Source: Janthinobacterium sp. PC23-8 (lineage in GTDB: Bacteria; Pseudomonadota; Gammaproteobacteria; Burkholderiales; Burkholderiaceae_D). Taken from it: a stretch of DNA of 64,000 bases. The notes beneath the pieces are model-generated. The model ran no database searches, had not been told where the DNA came from, and saw nothing but the letters and a program-made list of their open reading frames with translations. The translations under genes were made by a program, and so were the position numbers. Positions 45,350-54,414 of this stretch are shown in pieces; within the stretch, counting starts at the first letter, position 1, and the number at the start of each line of letters is the position of its first letter. Location of the stretch: assembly GCF_002250505.1 (NCBI RefSeq), contig NZ_NJGY01000001.1, forward strand, positions 1 to 64,000, in the 5' to 3' direction.

Positions 45350-46762
45350 ATGGCCCTCACCACCACCGCTTCCAACACCTACGATCCGACCGCTTCGGCA
45401 CAGGCGCTGACCGACAAATACACGGCCAGCCTGCAGGCGCGCATCACGGCGCAAACCAAGGCGGCAACAGCCACCTCGGCCGGCCTGACGAGCATGAAGA
45501 TGGCGCTGACCACCTTCACCTCCAGTCTGCTGGCGCTGACCGGCAGCAAGACCATCGCCGCGCAGAGCGCCACCTTCAGCAATACCACGTTCGGCAGCGC
45601 CACCGCCAGCGCAACGGCTGCCGGCGGCACGTATTCGCTGTTCGTGGAAAAGGTGGCCACCAGCAACCAGATTTCACTCGGCGCCATCGGCGGCAGTGCG
45701 GTGCCGGCCAGCGGCGACGGCAACCTGAAGATCAAGCTGGCCAACAACAGCGATTTCACGGTGGACCTGAGCAAGGCCAACACGGACGCCGACCCGACCT
45801 TGTCGGCCAAGGAAATCGCCGCAGCCATCAATGCCGAACCGAAGAATAATTCGCGCGTGACAGCCTCGGTGATCACCATCGGCGGCATCGCCCAGCTGGT
45901 GCTGACGTCGAACGTCAGTGGCGAAGAAGGCGCCCTGTCGCTCGACACCAGCGCGATGGCCGATGGCGCCCTGAAAACCAGTCTGGCGGCGGCGCCCAAT
46001 CAAGTGGTGCAGGCCCAGGACGCCGTCGTCTGGGTTGGCGGCAAACCGGCGGACCCCAACGATACGAGCAACCGCGTCAAGCAGTCGTCGAATACCTTCA
46101 GCAATATCGACGGCGTGAAAATGACCTTTACCAAGGCACAGGCCAGCGGCGACGCGCCCATCACCCTGACGGTGGCGCTCGACTCGTCGGCAACGGCGAC
46201 CAACGCACAAAGCTTTGTCACGGCCTACAACAAGCTCAAGAGCGTGCTCGACGGCCTGACCGACCCGGGCGATCCGGCCTCGGGCAAGGCGGCCGGCACC
46301 TTTGCCACCGACAGCGGCGTGCGCGTGTTGCGCGACCAGATGGTGCGTGCCTTGCGTGAAACGGCCACCGGCGCACTGGCCACCTTTGGCATCACGGCGC
46401 AGCGCAACGGCAGCCTGGCTCTGGACACCGCCAAGCTCGATGCGGCGGTGAAAGCCAATCCTACCGGTCTCGACAAAGCCATAGGCAACAATTCGGGCGG
46501 TGCACCAAGCGGCATCGCCGGCAAGCTCGACAAATTTGTCGATACGTGGACCTCGACCAATGGCCAGCTGGCGCAGCGCGAAACCTCGGTCGCCAAGCTG
46601 CAAAAAACACTCGACGAGCGCCAGGCCAAGTTCGAAACCGACTACACCACCATGTACAACCGCTACAAGGCACAGTTTACGAAATTGCAGGACCTGCAAG
46701 CGCGCATGTCGCAAACGACCGGCATATTCGATGCCCTGTTTGGCAACGACAAGTCCAAATAA
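45350..46762 (+). CDS. fliD: Flagellar filament cap protein FliD
   Basis: 470 aa filament-tip cap that folds arriving flagellin. The N-terminal FliD_N (about 15-115: TSAGLTSMKMALTTFTSSLLAL) and C-terminal FliD_C (about 225-445) domains end in coiled coil (QKTLDERQAKFETDYTTMYNRYKAQF in part, then MSQTTGIFDALFG). An AGGAG ribosome site lies 7 nt before the ATG. An 88-bp AT-rich gap after fliJ suggests its own promoter for the fliDSTKL-fliA-motAB block (lafB to lafU in lateral naming). Confidence 0.95.
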   Translation: MALTTTASNTYDPTASAQALTDKYTASLQARITAQTKAATATSAGLTSMKMALTTFTSSLLALTGSKTIAAQSATFSNTTFGSATASATAAGGTYSLFVEKVATSNQISLGAIGGSAVPASGDGNLKIKLANNSDFTVDLSKANTDADPTLSAKEIAAAINAEPKNNSRVTASVITIGGIAQLVLTSNVSGEEGALSLDTSAMADGALKTSLAAAPNQVVQAQDAVVWVGGKPADPNDTSNRVKQSSNTFSNIDGVKMTFTKAQASGDAPITLTVALDSSATATNAQSFVTAYNKLKSVLDGLTDPGDPASGKAAGTFATDSGVRVLRDQMVRALRETATGALATFGITAQRNGSLALDTAKLDAAVKANPTGLDKAIGNNSGGAPSGIAGKLDKFVDTWTSTNGQLAQRETSVAKLQKTLDERQAKFETDYTTMYNRYKAQFTKLQDLQARMSQTTGIFDALFGNDKSK

Positions 46763-46807
46763 AGGCTGGCGCCCGTTGCCAGTCTCAGCATTTTAAAGTG
46801 AAAGAAA

Positions 46808-47197
46808 ATGATGAACCACGATGCCTACAGTGATTACCATGCCGTCAACCTGGATGCGCAGACCTCGCGCGCCACGCCAGTCGAGCTGGTATTGCTGCTC
46901 ACCGACGGCTTGCTGGAGGAACTGGCGCGCGCGCGTGGACATATCGTCGGCAAGCGCTACGAACAAAAGGCAATCAGCCTGAACAAATGCACGGAAATCA
47001 TCAACGGCTTGTCGAGTTCGCTCGATTTCGAACAGGGTGGCGAAGTCGTGGTCAACCTTGGCCGTCTGTATGAATATTGCACCGGCCGCCTGTACCTGGC
47101 CGGTGTCAACCTGGACCCGGCGCTGATCGACGAAGTGACCACCTTGCTGGGCACCATCAAGCAAGGCTGGCTGGGCGTCCAGGCCAAGCATGGATAA
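46808..47197 (+). CDS. fliS: Flagellin export chaperone FliS
   Basis: 129 aa four-helix protein with the FliS signature ATPVELVLLLTDGLLEELARA near 20-40. It binds the flagellin C-terminus to stop premature polymerisation and carries it to FlhA. The gene lies between fliD and a fliT-like gene, overlapping the latter by 8 bp. Two adjacent ATGs are possible at the start. Confidence 0.94.
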   Translation: MMNHDAYSDYHAVNLDAQTSRATPVELVLLLTDGLLEELARARGHIVGKRYEQKAISLNKCTEIINGLSSSLDFEQGGEVVVNLGRLYEYCTGRLYLAGVNLDPALIDEVTTLLGTIKQGWLGVQAKHG

Positions 47198-47507
47198 CAG
47201 TGCCGTGCTGCTGCAGTTGGCGCGCGAGCTGCAGGCCGCCGCCGGCAAGCACGATTGGGACACGCTCGATGTGCTGGAGCGCCGTCTGGCGCGCCAGCTC
47301 GCTGTGCTGTCCGCACAGGGTGGCCTGGACGCGAACGAACAGGAGGCGCTGCGCACGCTGCGCGCGGCGCATGCGCGCGCGTTTCAATTGTGCTCCGATG
47401 AAAAGCACAGGCTCGGTCTGCAACTGGGCGATCTCCATTCCAGGCAGGAGGGCTGGGTCGCCTACGCGCTGGAAGGCGCCATGTATCAAGATGGGAATCA
47501 AGCATGA
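47190..47507 (+). CDS. fliT: FliT-like flagellar chaperone
   Basis: 105 aa helical protein. Sequence conservation is poor, but length, the helical pattern (LQLARELQAAAGKHDWDTLD, VLERRLARQL) and location between fliS and fliK match FliT/LafD, the FliD export chaperone. It overlaps fliS by 8 bp and fliK by 4 bp (ATGA). Confidence 0.75.
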   Translation: MDNSAVLLQLARELQAAAGKHDWDTLDVLERRLARQLAVLSAQGGLDANEQEALRTLRAAHARAFQLCSDEKHRLGLQLGDLHSRQEGWVAYALEGAMYQDGNQA

Positions 47508-49690
47508 ATATCAACTTCAATTTCAAGGCGACGACTTTTAATGCTGCCGACTTGTTTGGCGCGACGACTGCGGTGAGCGCCGCCGGCACGCCCTTGATCG
47601 GCAGTACTGTTGGCGCTGGCGCCGCTGTGGACACGGCGCAAGTTGCCGTGCCGCCCGCGCTGCCCGGCGTCGCGCCCCCCCCTGCCAGGGGGCTGTTTGC
47701 CGACGCCATGGGCGTCGCCGTGCAGGCCAGCGAACCGGTCGCCAGCACTGCGCCGAAGTCGGACGAGACCGACCAGCCAGACCAGCCGCCAGCCGATGGC
47801 GTGCCAGCGGTTGCGCCGCAAACACCGTTGCCATCGATGGCGGCGCCATGGCTGCCAGCGCCGGCGATGACGACGCCGCCAACGCCACCAGCGCAGCGCG
47901 ACGGCACAGGCGGCAACGCGCTGGCGGCAACGCGCGCCGCCAGCGTTCCAGCCGGCTCGGCTACCGCACCGGTCACGACGACCTTGATCAACAGCGAAAC
48001 TGCAGCCGCACCGGTTGCCGCGACGATGGCCGGCAGCGCGCCTGTTGCCGCCACTGCGTTCAGTGCCGCCGCTGCTGCCGCGACGACACCTGCTACCACA
48101 TGGACGCCTGCCGCTGCGCCTGTTACCGCATGGCCTGCTTCAGCAGCACCTGTGGCTGCATCGTTTCCTTCAGCATCACCTGTTGCTGCATTGCCTGCGT
48201 CAGCAGTGCCTGCTGCGGCAGCGCCTGTTGCGGCAGTGCCGGCTTCAGCAGCGCCTGTTGCCGCAGCACCTGTTGCTGCATTGCCCGCTTCAGCAGCCCC
48301 TGTTGCCGCAGCACCTGTTGTTGCATTGCCCGCTTCAGCAGCGCCTGTTGCCACAACGCCTGTTGCTGCATTGCCTGCGTCAGCAGTACCTGCTGCGGCA
48401 GCGCCGGTTGCGGCAGTGTCTGCCATCACCTCCCCCGTCACGCCGGCGCCAAGCACCAATGCCCCCCCTGCGCCGCGCGTCGCCATGGCGGGTGCCCCCG
48501 ACGACCTGACGGCGCCTGCCACCGTGCGACTGACCGTGCGGCCAGCAACCATGCAGTTCAATGCGCAACTGGGAGCCCTGGTACCGATTCCTCAACCGGG
48601 CGAGCCACTGACGGCAGCGATGCCCGCACCAGCGGCCGCCACGAATACCGTGGCGCCGGCGCTTGCCGCAGCATTCATTCCGACCATCGGCATGCCGGCT
48701 GCGGTTGCCGCCTACGCGCCCGGCGTCAAGCCAGCGGCGAACGTTCCCGGCGATACCGGCACAGTCGCAGTGACCAGCGCGCCAGCAACACCGGCCATGG
48801 CGCCGGTGACGCCGGGCATGGCCGCCGCGATGCCGGCCATGGCGCCCGTGCTGCCCGGTGCAGCACCCGCCCGGGCTGCCACACCCGACGGCAAGGCGAC
48901 GACCTCCGAACCGGCCACCACCACCACCACCGTGACAGGCCTGCCTGTTGCCGCCGTGGCGCCAGGCGTTCCTGCCACCCCTGCGGCGGCGAGCGACAGC
49001 GCCGTGGATGTGCGGCCGGCCGTTCGCCAGCAAGCCGGGTTGCCCGACGCGCCAGGCACGCCGCTCAAGTCCACCACCCCGGGCGCACCCGTCACGATTG
49101 CCGGCAATGTCGGCGGCCTGGACGCGGAACGCAACGGCGCCGCCAGCAACCCGGCGGCAGCGCCCGCCGCCAACCTGGGCCTGACAGCGGCGGCCACGGC
49201 CGGCACGCTGCCGGCGCAGGGCGGCGATATCATCAAACTCAACGGTACAGCCCAGCAATGGCAGGAACCGCTGCGCGAAGCGCTGGGCGAGCGCCTGCAA
49301 ACGCAGATCAGCCGCAACAGCGAATACGCGGTAATCCGCCTCGATCCGCCGATGCTGGGCCGTATCGACATTGCCATCCGCCACACAGCCGGCAGCTTGC
49401 AAGTGAACCTGTCCGCCTCGAACACGGAAGTGTTGCGCCAGTTACAGAGCATTGGCGAGAACATGCGCAATGACCTGGCCCAGCGCCAGTACACCGAGGT
49501 GGCTGTCACCATCAGCGCCACGCCGCGCAGCCCGGCCGCACAAGCGTTTGCCGAGGGCGACGCCCGTGGCCAGCGTCAGCCGGCACGCCAGCAGGATGAC
49601 GCCGAGCCTGGACGCGCGCTGTCTGACGACACGCCGGCCGGCACGCCATATGGCACCACCTTTGCCATGCATGAGCGGGAATACAACTGA
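47504..49690 (+). CDS. fliK: Flagellar hook-length control protein FliK, repeat-expanded
   Basis: 728 aa, far longer than the 375-405 aa of enteric FliK. FliK is exported as a molecular ruler during hook growth and then triggers the FlhB switch. The C-terminal Flg_hook domain (about 580-690: WQEPLREALGERLQTQIS, LDPPMLGRIDIAIRHTAG, VTISATPR) is well conserved. The N-terminal two-thirds is low-complexity Ala/Pro/Thr/Val sequence including near-identical repeats. It overlaps fliT by 4 bp and fliL by 1 bp (TGATG). Confidence 0.93.
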   Translation: MNINFNFKATTFNAADLFGATTAVSAAGTPLIGSTVGAGAAVDTAQVAVPPALPGVAPPPARGLFADAMGVAVQASEPVASTAPKSDETDQPDQPPADGVPAVAPQTPLPSMAAPWLPAPAMTTPPTPPAQRDGTGGNALAATRAASVPAGSATAPVTTTLINSETAAAPVAATMAGSAPVAATAFSAAAAAATTPATTWTPAAAPVTAWPASAAPVAASFPSASPVAALPASAVPAAAAPVAAVPASAAPVAAAPVAALPASAAPVAAAPVVALPASAAPVATTPVAALPASAVPAAAAPVAAVSAITSPVTPAPSTNAPPAPRVAMAGAPDDLTAPATVRLTVRPATMQFNAQLGALVPIPQPGEPLTAAMPAPAAATNTVAPALAAAFIPTIGMPAAVAAYAPGVKPAANVPGDTGTVAVTSAPATPAMAPVTPGMAAAMPAMAPVLPGAAPARAATPDGKATTSEPATTTTTVTGLPVAAVAPGVPATPAAASDSAVDVRPAVRQQAGLPDAPGTPLKSTTPGAPVTIAGNVGGLDAERNGAASNPAAAPAANLGLTAAATAGTLPAQGGDIIKLNGTAQQWQEPLREALGERLQTQISRNSEYAVIRLDPPMLGRIDIAIRHTAGSLQVNLSASNTEVLRQLQSIGENMRNDLAQRQYTEVAVTISATPRSPAAQAFAEGDARGQRQPARQQDDAEPGRALSDDTPAGTPYGTTFAMHEREYN
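48120..48425 (+). repeat. Tandem repeats of about 45 bp inside fliK
   Basis: In-frame repeats encoding variants of a 15-residue PVAALPASAAPVAAA unit. Segments 48181-48240 and 48361-48420 differ at only about three bases, and 48269-48313 and 48314-48358 are near-identical 45-mers. This is a minisatellite-like array that can gain or lose whole units without a frameshift, lengthening or shortening the FliK ruler. Confidence 0.85.
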
Positions 49691-50166
49691 TGAATACCAA
49701 AGTAAAACTGATCGGCGGCTTCCTGCTGGTGGCCCTGCTGGCCGCCGGTGCGGCAGGCGGCGCCATGTGGTACCTGGCCAAACCGGTTGCCGGCCACGCC
49801 GAAGTGGCCGACGCCAAAGCGCCGCCGCCGCCGGCAACGGGCAAGAAGGCGCGCAAATTCGTCACGCTCGACAAGGTCATCGTGATGCTGCGCCACGGCC
49901 CCGGTGAAACCGATACCCATTACCTGTCGGCCGACCTGGTGATCTCCACCACGGAAGAAAATGAAAAGACGGCGAAAGCGCATTTGCCGCTGATGCGCTC
50001 GATCGCCGTCAGCACCCTGTCCAGTTTTTCGACGGACAAGGCGCAAGCGATGACGGTGGAGCAATATGCCGCGGAGATCAACAAGGCTTTCAATCTCAGC
50101 TATGAGCGCGAGCAGATGGAAAAACCGTTCAGCGAAGTCATGGTAGGCAAGCTGATCATTGAATAA
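49690..50166 (+). CDS. fliL: Flagellar basal-body protein FliL
   Basis: 158 aa. One N-terminal membrane helix (about 8-28) is followed by a periplasmic stomatin-like domain (about 55-158: HYLSADLVISTTEENEKTAK, VMVGKLIIE). FliL rings surround the stator and stabilise it under load; in lateral systems it is LafF. Its ATG overlaps the fliK TGA by one base. Confidence 0.93.
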   Translation: MNTKVKLIGGFLLVALLAAGAAGGAMWYLAKPVAGHAEVADAKAPPPPATGKKARKFVTLDKVIVMLRHGPGETDTHYLSADLVISTTEENEKTAKAHLPLMRSIAVSTLSSFSTDKAQAMTVEQYAAEINKAFNLSYEREQMEKPFSEVMVGKLIIE

Positions 50167-50193
50167 GCCGACACCAGCAGGCCAGTTTCACTG

Positions 50194-50943
50194 ATGGGAG
50201 ATACCGTGGCCTATGCGGAGCAATATCAGGAAGCTTACGGCGCCAGCGAATATGCCGCCGCCGGCGCGACCGCGCTCGGCGTGGCGGAAGAACAGCGTCA
50301 CCTGGTCGCGTATGCGCCGTTGGTCAAGCGCATCGTGCGCCAGCTCAATTCGCAGGTGTCGGGCGCCATCGACCGCGACGACATGGAGCAGATTGGCCTG
50401 ATGGGCCTGCTCGAAGCGCTGCGCCGCTACGGCGTGCCGGATCAGTCCTTTGGCAGCTACGCCAGCCTGCGCATCCGCGGCGCCATACTCGACGAGCTGC
50501 GGCGCCAGGACTGGCGCCCGCGCGCAGTGCGCCAGGAAAGCCACCGCCTGCGCGACAGCGTGCGCGCGCTGACCCGGCGCCTGGGCCGTGAACCGCAGGA
50601 AGCGGAAATCATGGCGGCGCTAAAGCTGACGCCGGAAGCGTACCAGCAATACCAGTTGGCGGAAAACGCCGAACTGATCGCCAGCTTCGACGATATTTTG
50701 CAGGAAAGCCTGGGCCAGGCTGACAGCGCACCGAGCCCGGAAGAGCAATTGATGGTGCGGCGCAGCCTGGAGCAGGCCTTGCGCGCGCTCGATGAACGCG
50801 AGCAGCGCGTGGTGCAGATGTATTACGAGTTCGAACTGAGCTACAAGGAAATCGCCGTCGTGCTGGACCTGAGCGACGCGCGGGTCTGCCAGTTGAACAA
50901 GATGGCCTTGGGGAAAATGAAAGCCATGCTGCAGGATAGGTAA
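50194..50943 (+). CDS. fliA: RNA polymerase sigma-28 factor for late flagellar genes (FliA/LafS)
   Basis: 249 aa sigma factor. Region 2 spans about 30-110 (YAPLVKRIVRQL, DRDDMEQIGLMGLLEALRRY, FGSYASLRIRGAILDELR), region 3 about 110-170 and region 4 about 185-245 (LSYKEIAVVLDLSDARVCQL). It directs transcription of the late genes (flagellin, stators and chaperones) and is held inactive by FlgM, encoded three genes downstream. A sigma gene next to motAB is the lafS-lafT-lafU arrangement. Confidence 0.96.
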   Translation: MGDTVAYAEQYQEAYGASEYAAAGATALGVAEEQRHLVAYAPLVKRIVRQLNSQVSGAIDRDDMEQIGLMGLLEALRRYGVPDQSFGSYASLRIRGAILDELRRQDWRPRAVRQESHRLRDSVRALTRRLGREPQEAEIMAALKLTPEAYQQYQLAENAELIASFDDILQESLGQADSAPSPEEQLMVRRSLEQALRALDEREQRVVQMYYEFELSYKEIAVVLDLSDARVCQLNKMALGKMKAMLQDR

Positions 50944-50994
50944 GAACAAGCTCCACCCATAAATTGATGCAGCACACGCAGAAAGGCAGTTGAC

Positions 50995-51909
50995 ATGGTA
51001 ATTATCGGTATCTTAATCGTGATGGGATGTGTATTCGGAGGCTTTGCCCTGATGGGCGGCACCGTCCATGCGATCTGGCAGCCGGTCGAGTTGATCATCA
51101 TTATCGGCGCCGCCGTCGGCGCTCTGGTACTGGGCAATCCCAAGCATGTGCTCGGCGAAATGCTGCACCAGATGCGCAAGGTCGTCACGCACAAGAAGCA
51201 AGGCTCGGAATTCCAGCGCCAGTTGCTGCTGTTGATGTATGAATTGCTGCAAACGGCAGCCGGCGGCCTCAAGGCGCTCGACGCGCACGTCGAAGCCCCG
51301 CGTGAAAGCCCCTTGTTCCAGCGCTATCCGCTGGTGCTGGAAGAGCCGAAATTGCTGGCTTTTATCGTCGATAACTTCCGCCTGATGGCGATGGGCAAGA
51401 TCAACGCACATGAACTCGAAGGCGTGCTGGAACAGGAACTCGAAGCGATCCACGATGAGTTGCTGCAGCCATCCAAATCCTTGCACAAGATCGCCGAAGC
51501 GATGCCCGGCTTCGGCATTCTGGCCGCCGTGCTCGGCATCGTGATGGCCATGAATTCGGTGGCCGATGGCGCCGACGCGGCCGAAATTTCGGAAAAAGTA
51601 GGCGCCGCCATGGTCGGCACCTTTATCGGCATCTTCTTTTGCTACGGCGTGCTCGATCCGATGTGCAACATGATGAAGCAGTTGGTCAGTGAAGAAGGCT
51701 CGACCATGGAATGCGTGAAAGTCGTGCTGGTGACCCACGTCGCGGGCAAGCCGCCGCTGCTGGCGATCGACTCGGGCCGGCGCCTGGTGCAACTCAATAT
51801 CAAGCCGAGCTTTGCCCAGCTGGAAAGCTGGATCAATGCGCTCGAGAGCGGCGGAGCAGAAGCTGAGCAGGGCCAAGGCCGGGGAGGCCGCCGTGCTAAA
51901 ACCGCATGA
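50995..51909 (+). CDS. motA: Flagellar stator protein MotA (LafT type)
   Basis: 304 aa inner-membrane ion-channel subunit with four membrane helices (about 4-22, 30-48, 170-190, 205-225). The cytoplasmic loop carries the charged residues that push FliG (Arg and Glu around 85-100: ESPLFQRYPLVLEEPKLLAF). The gene spans the usual length. Its 3' end overlaps the motB GTG start by 17 bp. Confidence 0.95.
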   Translation: MVIIGILIVMGCVFGGFALMGGTVHAIWQPVELIIIIGAAVGALVLGNPKHVLGEMLHQMRKVVTHKKQGSEFQRQLLLLMYELLQTAAGGLKALDAHVEAPRESPLFQRYPLVLEEPKLLAFIVDNFRLMAMGKINAHELEGVLEQELEAIHDELLQPSKSLHKIAEAMPGFGILAAVLGIVMAMNSVADGADAAEISEKVGAAMVGTFIGIFFCYGVLDPMCNMMKQLVSEEGSTMECVKVVLVTHVAGKPPLLAIDSGRRLVQLNIKPSFAQLESWINALESGGAEAEQGQGRGGRRAKTA

Positions 51910-52912
51910 GAAACATGATCAGGCCATCATCAAGCGCGCCGGACGCAAGCATGATGACGATGCTCACGGCGGCGCCTGGAAGGTGGCGTTCGCCGACTTC
52001 TGCCTGGCCTTGCTGTCGCTGTTCCTGGTGCTGTGGCTGATGGCCGCGCGCGAACAGCAGGCGATGAAGGAAATCATGATGGATGCGCTGGCGGGCAGCC
52101 GCCAGGGCGAAGGACAAGGCGTCATGCCGGAACAGAAAGGCGGACCGCGCGGCAGCCTGATCGACCGATTCCCGATGCCGCGTGACGGCATGGGCGACAC
52201 GCGCACCGAGGGCGCGCAACAGAAAGACGGCAAACCCGATCAGGCCAAGGCCAAGGCCGAGGCCGAGGCCAAGCCCAAGATGAGCTACCAGACGCCGGAA
52301 GACCTGCTGGCGCTGTCGCGCGCGCTCGACAAACTCAGCGACGAGGCCGGCTTGAAGAGCAACTTGCAATCGGTGGTGACGCCGCACGGCTTGCGCGTCA
52401 TGCTGCATGATACCGACAAGCAAGGCATGTTTGTGCGCGGCAGCGCCGTGCCCACCGACCGCTTCCGCAAGCTGCTGCGTGAAATGGGACCGGTCTTCGC
52501 ACAGATGGAAAACCAGATGCTGATTGTCGGCCATACCGATTCGCTGCAGTACGCCAACACCGGCTATGAAGGCTATTCCAACTGGACCCTGTCGGCCAAC
52601 CGTGCCATGTCGGCGCGTGCGCAACTGCTGTCGGGCAGCATGAACCCGGCAAGCGTGCTGCAGGTGGTGGGCATGGCCGACCGCGCGCCGCTGGACACGA
52701 AAAACGCCAGCGCCGGCATCAACCGCCGCATCGAACTGTTAATATTGACGCGCGGCCAGGCCGACAGCATCGCCTCCATGTTCGGCATGACCGGCCAGGG
52801 GCAGCAAGGCAAGGATATCGAAGTGGGCGCGCCCGATTCAGCAACACTGCAACGCTTGCGTGACAAGCTGGGCATGCCAGCGAAGAAAGAACGGGCCGAC
52901 AATGCAAATTAA
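51893..52912 (+). CDS. motB: Flagellar stator protein MotB (LafU type)
   Basis: 339 aa. One membrane helix (about 32-50) carries the ion-binding Asp35 (AFADFCLALLSLFLVLW). An acidic/basic linker with AKAKAEAEAK repeats and an OmpA-like peptidoglycan-anchoring domain (about 190-310: LIVGHTDSLQY, NWTLSANRAM, RRIELLI) follow. The GTG start is chosen because GGGGAGG lies 5 nt before it; longer frames run into motA sequence. Ion type (H+ or Na+) is not obvious. Confidence 0.95.
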   Translation: MLKPHEKHDQAIIKRAGRKHDDDAHGGAWKVAFADFCLALLSLFLVLWLMAAREQQAMKEIMMDALAGSRQGEGQGVMPEQKGGPRGSLIDRFPMPRDGMGDTRTEGAQQKDGKPDQAKAKAEAEAKPKMSYQTPEDLLALSRALDKLSDEAGLKSNLQSVVTPHGLRVMLHDTDKQGMFVRGSAVPTDRFRKLLREMGPVFAQMENQMLIVGHTDSLQYANTGYEGYSNWTLSANRAMSARAQLLSGSMNPASVLQVVGMADRAPLDTKNASAGINRRIELLILTRGQADSIASMFGMTGQGQQGKDIEVGAPDSATLQRLRDKLGMPAKKERADNAN

Positions 52913-52928
52913 AGGCAAGGGGCAACGC

Positions 52929-53219
52929 ATGAAAATCTCTTCTGCTAACACTGGCGCCGCCGTGCCCGGCACTGCCGTGGCGCCGACCGAAGCGGTCGCC
53001 GAGAACGCTGGCGCCGTGGCCGCCGGCGCTGGCTCGTCGGCGGGTGCCGAACTGCAATCGGCCGTGCTGCAGCCGGCCATCACGGCGCTGCGCGCCATGC
53101 CCGACATCGATCACGAACGGGTGGCCATGCTGCGCGACGCGCTGGCCAAGGGTGAACTGCCGTTCGACCCGTCGAAAATAGCCGGCCTGATCCAGCGCTT
53201 CCACGGCAGCGACGCATGA
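52929..53219 (+). CDS. flgM: Anti-sigma-28 factor FlgM
   Basis: 96 aa. The C-terminal FlgM helices (about 45-92: LQSAVLQPAITALRAMPDID, RVAMLRDALAKGELPFDPSKI) bind FliA until the hook is finished and FlgM is exported. AAGGGG lies 6 nt before the ATG; two codons of other upstream ATG forms are less likely. It lies directly after motB and overlaps flgN by 4 bp. Confidence 0.9.
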   Translation: MKISSANTGAAVPGTAVAPTEAVAENAGAVAAGAGSSAGAELQSAVLQPAITALRAMPDIDHERVAMLRDALAKGELPFDPSKIAGLIQRFHGSDA

Positions 53220-53656
53220 ACGCGCCACGCAAAGGCATCACGCGCCAGCAAGCCATGCAACGTGTGCTGCAAGGCATGGCCGATGACCGCCGGGGCTATA
53301 TTGAACTGCTGGCATTATTGGAAGAGCAATTCCAGGCAACCCTGCGCCACCAGACCGGCCACTTGCAGGTGTTGGCCGAACAGGTGGTCGCCGCCGTCGA
53401 TCTGCTTGATGGTCGCCGGCGCCAGCGCGTGAGCCTGGTCACCGCCCTGCTCGGCCCCAAGGCCGCGATGGCACAGCTGTTTGCCTCGCTGCCCGATGAC
53501 ACGCGCGCCGAGGCCAGCGCCCAGTGGGATGAACTGGAGCAGATGGTGCTCAAATGCAAGCGCCTGAACACCCGCAACAGTCAGCTGTTAACCGAACAAT
53601 ACACGACCATGCAGCGCGTGCTGCACGGCGAGGAACATACCTATGCGCCAGGCTGA
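53216..53656 (+). CDS. flgN: FlgN-family hook-associated-protein chaperone
   Basis: 146 aa helical protein with FlgN character (LALLEEQFQATLRHQTGHLQ, then an RNSQLLTEQYT-like C-terminus). FlgN delivers FlgK and FlgL for export. It overlaps flgM (ATGA) and the following glucosaminidase gene by 14 bp. Conservation is modest, so the call leans on context. Confidence 0.87.
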   Translation: MNAPRKGITRQQAMQRVLQGMADDRRGYIELLALLEEQFQATLRHQTGHLQVLAEQVVAAVDLLDGRRRQRVSLVTALLGPKAAMAQLFASLPDDTRAEASAQWDELEQMVLKCKRLNTRNSQLLTEQYTTMQRVLHGEEHTYAPG

Positions 53657-54404
53657 TTTTTTCGCAAGCAATGCCCGTGCCACGACCGCAACGAGCGCTG
53701 CCAGCCCGACGGCTGGCGTGCAAAGCAATATGCGCGCGACCGGCCCCACCGCCTCCACCGCCAGCTTCAGCAGCGTGTTCCAGCAGGTGCAGGGAGAAGT
53801 GGCGAGCTTTATCGAACATGGCGGCGGCAACGCCAGCATGCCGGGTACCGAAGGCCGGGCCTGGTCGGCCAACAGCGCGCCGGCCAATGTGCTGGGCGCG
53901 ATCGACCAGGGCGGCGAGCTGGGCGAAGTACAGCAGCAGTTTTTATCCTCGATCAAGCCATGGACCGAGGAAGCGGGCGCGCGCCTGGGCGTGGCACCGG
54001 AAATTGTAGCTGCCCATGCGGCGCTGGAATCGGGCTGGGGCCAGCGCCCGCTGCGCCAGGGCACGACCGACACCAATAATCTGTTCGGCATCAAGGCTGG
54101 CGCCAAATGGCAGGGCGAAGTGGCCCAGGCCTTGACCACCGAATATGTCGGCGACAGCGGCGCGGCGCTGAAGAAAACCGAGCGTTTCCGCAGCTATCCG
54201 GACCAGGCCAGCGCCTTTCGCGACTATACCCAGGTGCTGCTCGACAATCCGCGCTACCGCGCCGCCCTGAACGCCGGCAGCGACGCGCATGCCTTTGCGC
54301 AGGGGCTGGCGCGTGGCGGCTACGCCACCGATCCCCATTACGCGGCCAAGCTGGGCCAGCTGGCCACGCGACTGCAGCGCAGCGCCGCTGCGGCCGCAGA
54401 GTAA
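53643..54404 (+). CDS. Stand-alone FlgJ-type flagellar peptidoglycan hydrolase (glucosaminidase)
   Basis: 253 aa. The C-terminal 150 residues are the FlgJ muramidase/N-acetylglucosaminidase domain: ESGWGQRPLR with the catalytic Glu, then TNNLFGIKAGAKW, FRSYPDQASAFRDY and GYATDPHYAAKL. The first 95 residues are Ala/Ser-rich and have no signal peptide, so export probably uses the flagellar apparatus. The rod-capping half of FlgJ is encoded separately 7 kb downstream. It is convergent with flgA, 10 bp apart. Confidence 0.9.
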   Translation: MRQADFFASNARATTATSAASPTAGVQSNMRATGPTASTASFSSVFQQVQGEVASFIEHGGGNASMPGTEGRAWSANSAPANVLGAIDQGGELGEVQQQFLSSIKPWTEEAGARLGVAPEIVAAHAALESGWGQRPLRQGTTDTNNLFGIKAGAKWQGEVAQALTTEYVGDSGAALKKTERFRSYPDQASAFRDYTQVLLDNPRYRAALNAGSDAHAFAQGLARGGYATDPHYAAKLGQLATRLQRSAAAAAE

Positions 54405-54414
54405 AATTTGCGCC

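Noticed and set aside
46957-48561. 534-codon Ala/Gly/Thr-rich frame opposite fliT and fliK
   Set aside because: Its repeats mirror the fliK minisatellite; no ribosome site or domain.
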